From contig JAZQLP010000026.1 of the NCBI GenBank assembly GCA_045542755.1, positions 1 through 42,156 on the forward strand: 42,156 nucleotides of DNA. The letters run 5' to 3'. This DNA comes from JAZQLP01 sp045542755 (GTDB lineage Bacteria; Bacillota; Clostridia; Oscillospirales; UBA644). The notes under the pieces were generated by a model. The model had not been told where the DNA came from, searched no databases, and was given only the letters and a program-made list of their open reading frames with translations. This document shows positions 32,692-40,676 of this stretch, piece by piece. Position numbers and translations under genes: made by a program. Numbering within the stretch: position 1 is the first letter of the stretch; each line of letters opens with the position of its first letter.

Positions 32692-32722
32692 ATCAGCCGA
32701 ACGGTATTTCCGTTCGGCTGAT
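32692..32722. terminator. bidirectional terminator between oadBG and the M3 peptidase
   Basis: A perfect 13-bp stem (ATCAGCCGAACGG and its complement) around TATTT, followed on the plus strand by ATTTTTTTG and on the minus strand by TCTTTTTTAAC; it serves both convergent units. Confidence 0.95.
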
Positions 32723-32732
32723 ATTTTTTTGC

Positions 32733-34412
32733 TTATTTTATATTGAGTTTGCGGAGTTCTGCCACTATATTTGCCAGAGCGTTTTCGGAGAAGAGAGAAT
32801 CAAATCCCGCATCCGTTACAAGGTCTGTAAATACCTTTGTGCCGCCCTTTTTGAGGAACTCGGTATAGTTTTCAAAGGCCTTGGCATAATCCTTGTGCAT
32901 CTCAATAAGGAAATCAAAGGATACCGACTGTGCAAGACAGTAGTCTATATAGTAGAAAGGTCTTTCGAAAATGTGGCTCTGGTACTGCCAACGGCCACCC
33001 TCTTCCATATAGGTTATTCCTTCGTGACAGATATCGGGTCTGAATACTGCCTCAAGGTCAAGCCAAAGCTGTTTTCTCTCTGCGGGAGTCATTTCGGGGG
33101 ACTCGTAAACCTTTTGCTGGAAATAATCCACCATGGTTCCGTAGGGGATAAAGTCTACGGCGTGTTCAAAGTGCATGCGTCTGTATTCGTCGGCTCTATC
33201 TCCAAAGAAAAGCTCCATATACTTCCATGCGAAGAATTCCATTGACATGGAGTGAACCTCGCAGGTTTCCATTCCTCCCGACTGAAGCTGGGGATCTTCT
33301 ATATTCTTCATGCCTTCGTAGAATGCAAGTGCATGACCTGCTTCGTGGGTAAGTACGTCTACGTCATCAAATGTGCCGTTAAAGTTGGCAAATATGAAGG
33401 GCATTTTATACTTAGGAAATGAGGTACAGTATCCGCCACCCGACTTGCCCTTGCGAGCGATAACGTCGAATAGGTCGTGCTCAAGCATGAAGTTTATAAA
33501 CTCTCCCGTAGATGCGGACATGCTTTCGTACATCTTTTTACCGTTTTCAAATATCTCTTCAACTGTGCCTATGGGTTCGGGATTTCCATTTTTGAGAACG
33601 TTTGAATTATCGTAAAGATAAAGTTTATCTACGCCCAGTTCCTTTGCCTGTCTTTTCTTGAACTCGGAAACGAAGGGTACCCAATACTTGATAACTCCGT
33701 TTCTGAATACTTCAATATCTTCAGGAGAGTAGCAGTTTCTGCCCATTCTGTAGTAGCCAAGCTCTACGTAGTTTTTGTAGCCGAGCTTTTTTGCCTGAAG
33801 GTCACGATTTTTTACCATACGGTCATAGATATCGTCGAACTTGTCGCCGTTATCCTTGAGCCATTGACCCAAGGCGTTGTAAGCGGCTTTTCTGACCTCT
33901 CTGTCTACGTCGTTACAGTATTTTCCGAGCTGAGGGATGTTGTGTACGCCACCGTCAAAGGGGATCTGGGCAGAGGAGAGTAGCTTTTTATATTCTGTGG
34001 AAAGCTTTGCCTCTTCCTGCATCTCGGGAACAATGCTTTCGTCTATGCTTTTAAGGGATATTTCAAGGTTCTTTATTGCTACAGGGCTTACATATTTTTG
34101 CAGCTCTTCCTTGAATTCGGAATTCACTACGGCCTTTGCAAAGGGGATGGATGCGGCCGACACTTTTGCGCCTATCTCGTCGTAATAGTCCATTTCGTCG
34201 GAGTAAAATTTATCCTCGGTGTTAAGGGTGAATCTTACATACGCTATGGATTCTGCTGTATAATATTCTTCCATAACGGAGTTGAACTGCTTGTAATATT
34301 CAAACTGTTCCTTTGCGCTTTTTGCGGCGGTAATGCCTTCGATTATTTCTCCAAGCTTTTTTTCTGCTTGCTCATAATCAAATCTTTCATAGGGGAGTTC
34401 ACACTGTTTCAT
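32733..34412 (-). CDS. M3-family oligoendopeptidase (PepF-like)
   Basis: Cytoplasmic zinc oligopeptidase of 559 residues. The zinc motif HEAGH is at 356-360, with the third ligand region in GGMETCEVHSMSMEFF. The N-terminal half is helical, as in PepF/oligoendopeptidase F. These enzymes cut peptides of roughly 7-20 residues and clear signal peptides and imported oligopeptides. AAAGGAG lies 9 nt before the ATG. It follows typA with no promoter in the gap, so it is probably the second gene of a two-gene unit. Confidence 0.93.
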   Translation of the reverse strand: MKQCELPYERFDYEQAEKKLGEIIEGITAAKSAKEQFEYYKQFNSVMEEYYTAESIAYVRFTLNTEDKFYSDEMDYYDEIGAKVSAASIPFAKAVVNSEFKEELQKYVSPVAIKNLEISLKSIDESIVPEMQEEAKLSTEYKKLLSSAQIPFDGGVHNIPQLGKYCNDVDREVRKAAYNALGQWLKDNGDKFDDIYDRMVKNRDLQAKKLGYKNYVELGYYRMGRNCYSPEDIEVFRNGVIKYWVPFVSEFKKRQAKELGVDKLYLYDNSNVLKNGNPEPIGTVEEIFENGKKMYESMSASTGEFINFMLEHDLFDVIARKGKSGGGYCTSFPKYKMPFIFANFNGTFDDVDVLTHEAGHALAFYEGMKNIEDPQLQSGGMETCEVHSMSMEFFAWKYMELFFGDRADEYRRMHFEHAVDFIPYGTMVDYFQQKVYESPEMTPAERKQLWLDLEAVFRPDICHEGITYMEEGGRWQYQSHIFERPFYYIDYCLAQSVSFDFLIEMHKDYAKAFENYTEFLKKGGTKVFTDLVTDAGFDSLFSENALANIVAELRKLNIK

Positions 34413-34438
34413 TGGAATACTCCTTTCGTATATAGGTA

Positions 34439-34464
34439 CGTGCCTGTCGCTAAACAGGCACGTT
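34439..34464 (-). terminator. intergenic hairpin between typA and the M3 peptidase
   Basis: ACGTGCCTGT pairs with ACAGGCACGT (10 bp, six-base loop) 11 nt past the typA stop. On the minus strand no T run follows, so it is at best a weak terminator or an mRNA stabiliser. Confidence 0.6.
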
Positions 34465-34475
34465 ATTTATATTAG

Positions 34476-36302
34476 TTAATTCTTTGCGTTTCTCATGAAA
34501 TCCTTCATTCTCTGGGCGTGGTCAAGAGTTCTCTTTCTCAAGCGGAGAGACTTGGGGGTTACTTCAAGGAGCTCGTCGTCGGTGATAAAGTCCAAAGACT
34601 GCTCGATGCTGAATCTTCTGGGAGGAACAAGGCGGAGAGCCTCGTCGTGGCCGGAAGAACGTATAGCGGTAAGATGCTTTTTCTTACATACGTTTACTAC
34701 GATATCAACGGGTCTGTTGCATTCTCCCACGATCTGTCCTGCATATACCATTTCGGAGGGGTCTACAAACATAGCGCCCGAATCCTGGGAGTTGAATATA
34801 CCGTAAGAAGTGGTTTCGCCCGTTTCGTAGGCAATAAGAGCACCGTTAGCTCTGGTGGGAATTTCTCCCTTTTTGGGCTGGTAGCTGTCAAAAATGGAGG
34901 TCATTATGCCTTCGCCTCTGGTCTGGGTCATGAATTCGTTTCTGTAACCGAAAAGACCTCTGGAGGGGATAAGGAATTCAAGTCTGGTGCGGCTACCAAC
35001 GTTTGACATATGTGAGAGCTCGCCCTTTCTTGATCCCATGCTTGACATAACGGAACCAACGGCATCTCCGGGAACGTCTACTACAAGTCTTTCAACAGGC
35101 TCACACATAACGCCGTCGATCTCTTTAAAGAGAACCTTGGGGGTGGATACCTGGAACTCGTAGTTTTCTCTTCTCATGGTTTCTATGAGAACGGAAAGGT
35201 GCATTTCGCCTCTGCCGCAAACGGTAAACGCGTCGGTAGAGTCGGTGTCTGATACTCGGAGAGAAACGTCTTTGAGAAGCTCTTTGTAGAGTCTGTCTCT
35301 CAGATTTCTGGAGGTTACAAACTTACCCTCTCTTCCTGCAAAGGGGCTGTCGTTTACCATAAAGGTCATTTCAACAGTAGGCTCGGATATCTTTACAAAG
35401 GGGATAGGTGTAACGTCCTCAGGGGAGCAAAGGGTATCACCGATGTTAACGTCTTCAATACCCGATATAGCAACTACGTCACCAACGGATGCGGTGTCTA
35501 CCGCAACCTTGCCAAGGCCGTCGAAGGTGTAGATGTTTACAGCCTTTGCTTTCATTTCGGGATGGCTGTGGTGATGGTCGGTAAGGACGATATCCATACC
35601 TTTCTTAACAGAACCTCTTTCAATGCGGCCTACGGCTATTCTTCCAACGTACTCATTATAGTCAATGGAGGATACAAGCATCTGGAAGGGTGCTGTCTCG
35701 TCGCCCTGGGGAGCATCCACGTAATCAACTATTGTGTCGAGAAGCACCTTAAGGTCCGTAGTACCGTCGTCGGGAGAAAGGGACGCTATACCGTTTCTTG
35801 CGGATGCGAAGATAACGGGGGAGTCAAGCTGCTCTTCTGTAGCGTCAAGGTCAAGAAGAAGTTCAAGAACCTCATCGACTACCTCGTGAGGTCTGGCATC
35901 GGGACGGTCAATCTTGTTTATAACGATAATAACCTTGTGTCCAAGCTCAAGAGCCTTCTGTAAAACGAAACGGGTCTGGGGCATGGGGCCTTCAAAGGCA
36001 TCTACCAACAGCAGAACGCCGTTTACCATCTTGAGTATACGTTCAACCTCACCGCCAAAGTCCGCGTGGCCGGGGGTGTCTACTACGTTTATCTTTGTAT
36101 CTCTGTAATTAATGGCCGTATTCTTTGCGAGAATGGTTATTCCGCGTTCTCTTTCAATATCGCCCGAGTCCATAACTCTGTCAGCAACGGCCTGATTTTC
36201 ACGGAAGGTACCGCTCTGCTTGAGCATCTCGTCAACAAGGGTGGTCTTGCCGTGGTCAACGTGCGCAATAATGGCTACGTTTCTGATGTTTTCACAAATC
36301 AA
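34476..36302 (-). CDS. typA: translational GTPase TypA/BipA
   Basis: Ribosome-binding GTPase related to EF-G that helps ribosome assembly and stress growth, 608 residues with the start used here. GTP motifs are AHVDHGKTT, DTPGHADFGGEV and NKIDRPDARP, followed by the EF-Tu-like and C-terminal domains (RLEFLIPSRGLFGYR, TRGEGIM). The promoter places transcription start near 36346, which rules out the in-frame ATG at 36350. The in-frame ATG at 36320 has no ribosome binding site, whereas TTG at 36302 has AAGGAAG 8 nt upstream and gives a usual N terminus (MICENIRNVAII). Confidence 0.93.
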   Translation of the reverse strand: MICENIRNVAIIAHVDHGKTTLVDEMLKQSGTFRENQAVADRVMDSGDIERERGITILAKNTAINYRDTKINVVDTPGHADFGGEVERILKMVNGVLLLVDAFEGPMPQTRFVLQKALELGHKVIIVINKIDRPDARPHEVVDEVLELLLDLDATEEQLDSPVIFASARNGIASLSPDDGTTDLKVLLDTIVDYVDAPQGDETAPFQMLVSSIDYNEYVGRIAVGRIERGSVKKGMDIVLTDHHHSHPEMKAKAVNIYTFDGLGKVAVDTASVGDVVAISGIEDVNIGDTLCSPEDVTPIPFVKISEPTVEMTFMVNDSPFAGREGKFVTSRNLRDRLYKELLKDVSLRVSDTDSTDAFTVCGRGEMHLSVLIETMRRENYEFQVSTPKVLFKEIDGVMCEPVERLVVDVPGDAVGSVMSSMGSRKGELSHMSNVGSRTRLEFLIPSRGLFGYRNEFMTQTRGEGIMTSIFDSYQPKKGEIPTRANGALIAYETGETTSYGIFNSQDSGAMFVDPSEMVYAGQIVGECNRPVDIVVNVCKKKHLTAIRSSGHDEALRLVPPRRFSIEQSLDFITDDELLEVTPKSLRLRKRTLDHAQRMKDFMRNAKN

Positions 36303-36352
36303 ATTTACATCTTCCTTCATATATAATAAACTACAATAAAACAACATCATAC

Positions 36353-36381
36353 ATTATATACTCAAAAAAAACGAATGTCAA
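36353..36381 (-). promoter_or_regulatory. typA promoter
   Basis: Minus strand TTGACA (36376-36381), 17-bp spacer with an A/T run, TATAAT (36353-36358); expected start about 36346. Confidence 0.88.
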
Positions 36382-36433
36382 CAAGGAAAACCCGCCAAAT
36401 TAAAAAATTAACCATTTGTTTACAATTAGCCCC

Positions 36434-36462
36434 TTGATTTTCAGACAAAAGTGTGGTATTAT
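36434..36462 (+). promoter_or_regulatory. tRNA-Arg promoter
   Basis: TTGATT (36434-36439), 17-bp spacer, TATTAT (36457-36462), about 28 nt before the mature tRNA. Confidence 0.7.
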
Positions 36463-36489
36463 ATATAGGCTTGAAAAACAGAGCAAAAT

Positions 36490-36566
36490 GCGTTGTTAGC
36501 TCAGCTGGATAGAGTGACTGGCTACGAACCAGTAGGTCGAGGGTTCGAGTCCCCCACGACGCGCCA
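36490..36566 (+). tRNA. tRNA-Arg (anticodon ACG)
   Basis: Cloverleaf read directly: acceptor GCGTTGT with ACGACGC (one G-U), D arm GCTC..GAGT, anticodon arm ACTGG-CTACGAA-CCAGT with anticodon ACG (A34 expected to become inosine), T loop TTCGAGT and an encoded CCA at 36564-36566. The T stem has one A-C mismatch (36540 with 36554), otherwise normal. It decodes CGU, CGC and CGA. Confidence 0.96.
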
Positions 36567-36597
36567 AAACCCCGATTGTTCATCAGTCGGGGTTTTT
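36567..36597 (+). terminator. tRNA-Arg terminator
   Basis: AAACCCCGATTG and CAGTCGGGGTTT form a 12-bp stem (one G-U) with loop TTCAT, followed by TTGTT. It begins immediately after the CCA end. Confidence 0.92.
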
Positions 36598-36630
36598 GTT
36601 ATATGAATTTATTTGAGGGAAGTGTAGGTT

Positions 36631-37542
36631 ATGAATAAGATTTTCTTGGATAAGACAATAGAAAAACTGAATTTTCCCCAAGAAGCAAGAGATGAGATAT
36701 TCGCTTGCGTAAAAATTATTGAGAATAACGGCTATGAAAAGAATATTGATGGGATAGTTTCTGCTTTTATTGAAGGAGAGTATGTTTCCAAAAACGTAAG
36801 GCCGGAAGTCCTTGCTTTGGCCGAAGAAACAAAGATCCATAAATATGCTGCATGGCTCCTTGTTTGCCTGCTTGCAATTGAAAGTGCCATGCCTATTTGG
36901 CAAAGCAGGGGACTGGGTGAAGAACTGTTCTGGTATACATTTGAAGACATTACCTTTAAAGCCCGCAAGTGCAAGAATATTCACGGCGTTTGGGGACTTT
37001 TTGTTCCATATTGGTATAATAGATTCTATAATGCAAAGATAGTTAGATTCGGATGTTTTGAGTTTGAAGATGGGCATTATAAACTCGAAGCGCCCTATGT
37101 TTGTGGTAGTATTACCGTTAATAAAGGGGATGCTGTAAAGGGGCTCCATATACCCGCCAGCGGTATGCCCTTTGATAGGGAAGGTCGTCTTGATGCTTTA
37201 TGTCAGGCATACGAGTTTTTTAAGGATGAACTTAAAGGAAAACCCTTGGTTTGTCAATGTCATTCTTGGATTCTTTATCCCGATTATAAGGATCTTTATC
37301 CCGCAGGATCAAATCTTCGTAGCTTCTTCGATGAGTTTGATATTCTCTATGCTGACGATCATGATGAATTCGGAGATATATGGAGAGTATTCGGTAGAGA
37401 CAAGGATAAGCCTTACTCTGAGCTTCCCGAGAAAACCTCTCTGCAAAGAGCCTTTAAATCCCACCTTCTTAGTGGGGGAAAGTTCGGTGAAGGCTTCGGT
37501 ATGTTTGTCTTTGACGGTGAAAAAATAATAACTTCAAAATAG
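36631..37542 (+). CDS. GNAT-like acyltransferase-domain protein (NAT_N/GNAT_C type)
   Basis: A 303-residue protein. The helical N-terminal half and a C-terminal GNAT-like domain (CQCHSWILYPDYKDLYP, PEKTSLQRAFKSHLLSGGK) match the NAT_N/GNAT_C arrangement formerly called DUF5596; its substrate is unknown. A weak site (GAAGTGTAGG) precedes the ATG. It starts 33 nt after the tRNA terminator with no separate promoter visible, so expression would need read-through or an unseen start. A terminator follows. Confidence 0.75.
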   Translation: MNKIFLDKTIEKLNFPQEARDEIFACVKIIENNGYEKNIDGIVSAFIEGEYVSKNVRPEVLALAEETKIHKYAAWLLVCLLAIESAMPIWQSRGLGEELFWYTFEDITFKARKCKNIHGVWGLFVPYWYNRFYNAKIVRFGCFEFEDGHYKLEAPYVCGSITVNKGDAVKGLHIPASGMPFDREGRLDALCQAYEFFKDELKGKPLVCQCHSWILYPDYKDLYPAGSNLRSFFDEFDILYADDHDEFGDIWRVFGRDKDKPYSELPEKTSLQRAFKSHLLSGGKFGEGFGMFVFDGEKIITSK

Positions 37543-37584
37543 GAAAAGACTCTTGTTTGCGTACTAACAATAAATCTGATAAAG

Positions 37585-37621
37585 CAGTATAACTGTAGAA
37601 ATACAGTTATACTGTTTTTTT
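37585..37621 (+). terminator. terminator after the GNAT-like gene
   Basis: CAGTATAACTGTA and its exact complement form a 13-bp stem around GAAA and are followed by seven T. Confidence 0.95.
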
Positions 37622-37660
37622 ATTCAACTCACATTAGAAAAATTCTCTCCAAATGAGTTA

Positions 37661-37688
37661 TTGTTTTTATAAAAATATGTGCTATAAT
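37661..37688 (+). promoter_or_regulatory. promoter of the XRE-type regulator
   Basis: TTGTTT (37661-37666), 16-bp spacer, extended -10 TGCTATAAT (TATAAT at 37683-37688), about 45 nt before the start codon. Confidence 0.7.
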
Positions 37689-37733
37689 AGTATTAGGATA
37701 AGCGCTGATCCAAAACAATTTGGAGGAACGATA

Positions 37734-38546
37734 ATGATTAAACTTGGAGAAAAAATAAAATCATTAAGAAAACAGAAAAACATATCGCAAGAGGTTTTTG
37801 CCAACTATCTTGGCGTGTCTTTTCAGGCCGTTTCAAAATGGGAAAACGGAAATACAATGCCGGACGTGACTATGATCCCTGCAATTGCATCCTTCTTTGG
37901 GGTTTCCACCGATGAACTCTTTGATTTTAATCTGTTTGAAATGGAAAAGCAAGTTGAGGCAATCTGTCAAGAGGCATATAAATATCGTTTTACCGATGGG
38001 GCAGAATCTGAACGTATTTTGCGCGAAGGATTGCAAAGATTTCCCGGGAATGACATCATATTGAACAATCTGCTTTATACTTTGGATTATCAAACGAGAG
38101 CAGATGAGGTAATCACTCTTTGCAAAACACTCATTGAGTCTACCAAGGATGATTCTGTGAAATATGATGCTTGCCGAATTCTTGCATCGTGTTATAAGGA
38201 AAATGGGCAGAATGATTTAGTTAAGCCTACTCTTGAAATTATTCCTGAAATTTATTTTTCGAAATTGGAACTGATGGCATCTCTTTTGGATGGAGATGAT
38301 AGTTACGAGGCTGCACAGAAACAGAAGAATCTTTCCGCAGAAGATTTGATCGATATGCTGATTGTTGTTGGTAAGCGTTTGAAAGAAATCGGCGAAATTG
38401 AGAAGGCCAATTCTCAGTTTAGGATTGCACTAAAAATAATGGATGCGTTTGAAGAGGATTTCATTGAAAACAAATGGTTCAACGCTACCGTTTATGGGTA
38501 CACAAGCGGACAACGAAAAGAAGTGGAAATGTTGCTTGCAGAATAA
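37734..38546 (+). CDS. XRE-type helix-turn-helix regulator with TPR-like C-terminal region
   Basis: A 270-residue DNA-binding protein. Residues about 4-60 are a HTH_3 domain (LGEKIKSLRKQKNISQEVFA, SFQAVSKWENGNTMPD); the rest is helical with repeats of tetratricopeptide type (ERILREGLQRFPGND, VITLCKTLIESTKDDSV, KYDACRILASCYKENGQ), as in regulators that sense peptides or partner proteins. The start at 37734 has GGAGG 8 nt upstream; a longer frame begins before the promoter. It is a single-gene unit with its own promoter and terminator. Targets are unknown. Confidence 0.87.
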   Translation: MIKLGEKIKSLRKQKNISQEVFANYLGVSFQAVSKWENGNTMPDVTMIPAIASFFGVSTDELFDFNLFEMEKQVEAICQEAYKYRFTDGAESERILREGLQRFPGNDIILNNLLYTLDYQTRADEVITLCKTLIESTKDDSVKYDACRILASCYKENGQNDLVKPTLEIIPEIYFSKLELMASLLDGDDSYEAAQKQKNLSAEDLIDMLIVVGKRLKEIGEIEKANSQFRIALKIMDAFEEDFIENKWFNATVYGYTSGQRKEVEMLLAE

Positions 38547-38552
38547 TTCCTC

Positions 38553-38571
38553 GCCCCGCCTTGCGCGGGGC
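38553..38571 (+). terminator. terminator after the XRE regulator
   Basis: GCCCCGC pairs with GCGGGGC around CTTGC, then ATCTCTTTTTG, 7 nt past the stop. Confidence 0.85.
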
Positions 38572-38835
38572 ATCTCTTTTTGTGTCCCCAAAAGCAGTGC
38601 TTATCAGGAAAACAGACGAACTTTCTGGACGCAAAACCAAAGGCTCCGTGTGTAAAGGGGGGGGGACTGGTTATCACCCGACAGTACAACTGATAGGCAT
38701 AACATACTCTGCCTTACAGGGTAAGGAATGCGAAACGGAGTACGAACAAAATGCCCGTGCTCCATCTGTCTTCTCGGCAGGCAAATCTGCTTTATGGAAA
38801 GCTCTCTTTCGGAAGAGTTTTTCTGCATTTTATAT
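38572..38835 (+). other. unassigned hairpin-rich spacer, possible interspersed repeat or RNA
   Basis: About 260 bases with no supported gene. It contains a run of nine or more G (near 38655-38668), then hairpins TATCA/TGATA, CCTTAC/GTAAGG, GGAGTACG/CGTGCTCC (8 bp, one G-U) and GCAG/CTGC, and ends in CTCTT-TCGG-AAGAG followed by five T, a terminator-like signal at about 38803-38821. Long frames are open on both strands, but none has a ribosome binding site. No terminal inverted repeat or target duplication was found. What it is remains unknown. Confidence 0.5.
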
Positions 38836-38836
38836 A

Positions 38837-38865
38837 TTGACATTTTTGTAAAATTGTGCTATAAT
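38837..38865 (+). promoter_or_regulatory. atp operon promoter
   Basis: TTGACA (38837-38842), 17-bp spacer, TATAAT (38860-38865) with an extended -10 TGC. Confidence 0.9.
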
Positions 38866-38905
38866 AAATCAGTATAGCGTTTAAAACGTGACAGGTGGTG
38901 ACTTT

Positions 38906-39325
38906 GTGAATAAAATAGATAAGACCGTCCTTCGAGAAACCAGATATATTGCCCTTTGGGTAGTGATATTCAGCGTTATTATGGAGGCCGTCTTTCTCAT
39001 AATCAATCAGTGGGATTATACCGTTATTTTGGGTAACCTTCTCAGTGCTACTGCTGCAATCCTCAACTTTTTACTCATGGGTATTACCGTGCAGAAGGCG
39101 GTAGTAAAGGAAGAGAAGGATGCAAAGTCAACCATGAAGGTTTCTCAGAATCTTCGTATATTGGGGCTTTTCGTCGTTGCCGTAGTTGGTGCGGCTTTGC
39201 CCTGCTTTAACACCTTTGCGGTTCTTATTCCTCTGCTCTTTCCCCGTGTAGCCGTTGGGATGAGAATGTTTTTCAGTAAGAAATCAGATAACCATACAAA
39301 CGAGGAGGTGAAGGAAAGTGAATAA
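38906..39325 (+). CDS. atpI: ATP synthase subunit I-like membrane protein
   Basis: A 139-residue protein with four predicted membrane helices (about 12-32, 43-62, 88-108, 110-125), the first gene of the atp operon. AtpI-type proteins help assemble the c ring. The GTG at 38906 has AGGTGG 7 nt upstream; a GTG at 38888 is in frame but has no site. It overlaps atpB by 8 nt. The identification rests on position and membrane pattern, since AtpI sequences are poorly conserved. Confidence 0.78.
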   Translation: MNKIDKTVLRETRYIALWVVIFSVIMEAVFLIINQWDYTVILGNLLSATAAILNFLLMGITVQKAVVKEEKDAKSTMKVSQNLRILGLFVVAVVGAALPCFNTFAVLIPLLFPRVAVGMRMFFSKKSDNHTNEEVKESE

Positions 39326-40229
39326 GAAAAGCCGTCGCTTTATTGCGGTGGACGTGCTTTATTTGTGTATAGCTATTCTCCCCATAGTCGCGGCGATGGT
39401 TCTTAAGATACTTACCGCGCAGCCTTCGGAAGGAATCTCAATTACGGGCGCGATGGTATATTTTACATTGAATATGCCCATACAGAACCTTCCCATAACC
39501 GAGGCGCAGGTCAATTCCTTTTTTGTAATCATATCAATTTTCGGTTTTTGTCTTTTTATGACTCACGGGCTCAAGGTCAAAGCAGAGCTTAAAAGACAGT
39601 ATCTTCTTGAATGGTGTATTGAAAAGGTCAAGGGCCTTGTAAAGGATAATATGGGAGATTTCTTCTCGGGATACGCTCCCTTTATTGCGGCTGTCATAGC
39701 CCTTTCCGCTTTTTCAAGTTTGCTTGCCCTTTGCGGACTCTTTGCCCCCACTTCGGACATAAACGTAGTAGCAGGTTGGTCCATATTGGTATTTATCCTG
39801 ATTACCTATTACAAGCTTAAGGGCGGTTTGCTTAATTATCTTAAGGGATTTACGGAGCCTATATTCGTTATGCTTCCCCTTAATATTCTCGGTGAAGTGG
39901 CAACCCCCGTGTCTATGGCCTTCCGTCATTACGGTAACGTTTTGTCAGGCTCGGTTATTGCGGTACTTATAGCTGCTGCTCTTCAGGGCTTGTCGGGGCT
40001 GGTACTTGGTTGGCTTCCCGGATTTTTAGGGGAGATACCCTTCCTTCAGATAGGTCTTCCCGCTGTTCTTTCGGTTTATTTTGATATTTTTAGCAGCTGT
40101 ATGCAGGCATATATATTTGCAATGCTGACAATGCTTAATATTTCAAATAACTTCCCTCAGGAAGAATACGAAAAAAGACAGCTCAAAAAGCTTGAAAAGA
40201 AAAATAAAAAATTAAAAGTAAATAATTGA
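39318..40229 (+). CDS. atpB: ATP synthase F0 subunit a
   Basis: Membrane stator subunit that carries ions past the c ring, 303 residues with five to six helices. The family's essential arginine is in SMAFRHYGNVLSG, aligned with the usual RLFGN. The start codon is GTG at 39318, overlapping the end of atpI, with AAGGA 5 nt upstream. The C-terminal tail is Lys-rich and cytoplasmic (KKLEKKNKKLKVNN). A structured 142-nt gap follows before atpE. Confidence 0.92.
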   Translation: MNKKSRRFIAVDVLYLCIAILPIVAAMVLKILTAQPSEGISITGAMVYFTLNMPIQNLPITEAQVNSFFVIISIFGFCLFMTHGLKVKAELKRQYLLEWCIEKVKGLVKDNMGDFFSGYAPFIAAVIALSAFSSLLALCGLFAPTSDINVVAGWSILVFILITYYKLKGGLLNYLKGFTEPIFVMLPLNILGEVATPVSMAFRHYGNVLSGSVIAVLIAAALQGLSGLVLGWLPGFLGEIPFLQIGLPAVLSVYFDIFSSCMQAYIFAMLTMLNISNNFPQEEYEKRQLKKLEKKNKKLKVNN

Positions 40230-40245
40230 TTTTTGGAGGTATATT

Positions 40246-40355
40246 GCGTGAAAGATGCTCTGTACCAATAAGATATAGTGCGCTCTTCACGCCCAAATTT
40301 AAATCTTTTCTTCGAAAATCTTTAAATTAATTTATGTGTTGCCGTCAACGGCAAC
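40246..40355 (+). promoter_or_regulatory. structured atpB-atpE spacer
   Basis: Three hairpins: GCGTGAA/TTCACGC (40246-40252 with 40286-40292); AATTTAAA/TTTAAATT with inner TTTTC/GAAAA (40296-40328); and GTTGCCG-TCAA-CGGCAAC (40338-40355), which ends at the AAGGAGG of atpE. GTG at 40248 with GGAGG upstream could begin a seven-codon peptide (MKDALYQ). Such structures can raise atpE translation or stabilise its message; c subunits are needed in about ten copies. Confidence 0.6.
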
Positions 40356-40371
40356 AAGGAGGTTTATTATT

Positions 40372-40659
40372 ATGGAACTCGCTATTGGTATTATTTTAGG
40401 TTGTTGTGCTCTCGGCGCAGGTCTTTGTATGGGTATCGGAGCTCTCGGCCCTGGTATCGGTGAAGGTCACGCTGTTGCAAACGCTTGTGAAGCCATCGGA
40501 CGTCAGCCCGAAAGCAAGGGTGCTGTAACCTCTACCATGATCATGGGTTGTGCTATTTCCGAAACCACCGGTATTTACGCCCTTGTTATTGCAATCCTTC
40601 TTATCTTCGTTGCTCCCAATATTATGGTAAACGTTCTTAAGAACGCTCTCGGTATCTAA
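40372..40659 (+). CDS. atpE: ATP synthase F0 subunit c, Na+-type motif
   Basis: Rotor ring subunit of 95 residues, two helices joined by the RQP loop (Arg44-Pro46). The ion site reads PGIGEG in helix 1 (Glu31) and ISETTGIY in helix 2 (Glu64, Thr65, Thr66, Tyr69). The Glu64/Thr/Tyr set is the sodium-binding signature of c rings, and Glu at 31, where many Na+ rings have Gln, matches the two-carboxylate type described for Fusobacterium nucleatum. A Na+-coupled ATP synthase is inferred. AAGGAGG lies 9 nt before the ATG, preceded by a stable hairpin. Confidence 0.96.
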   Translation: MELAIGIILGCCALGAGLCMGIGALGPGIGEGHAVANACEAIGRQPESKGAVTSTMIMGCAISETTGIYALVIAILLIFVAPNIMVNVLKNALGI

Positions 40660-40676
40660 TTGGAGAGAGGATTATT

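Noticed and set aside
36362..36583. A 73-codon minus-strand frame over tRNA-Arg
   Set aside because: Contains the GTRTLDLLVRSQ type of peptide that is often mis-called opposite tRNA genes.
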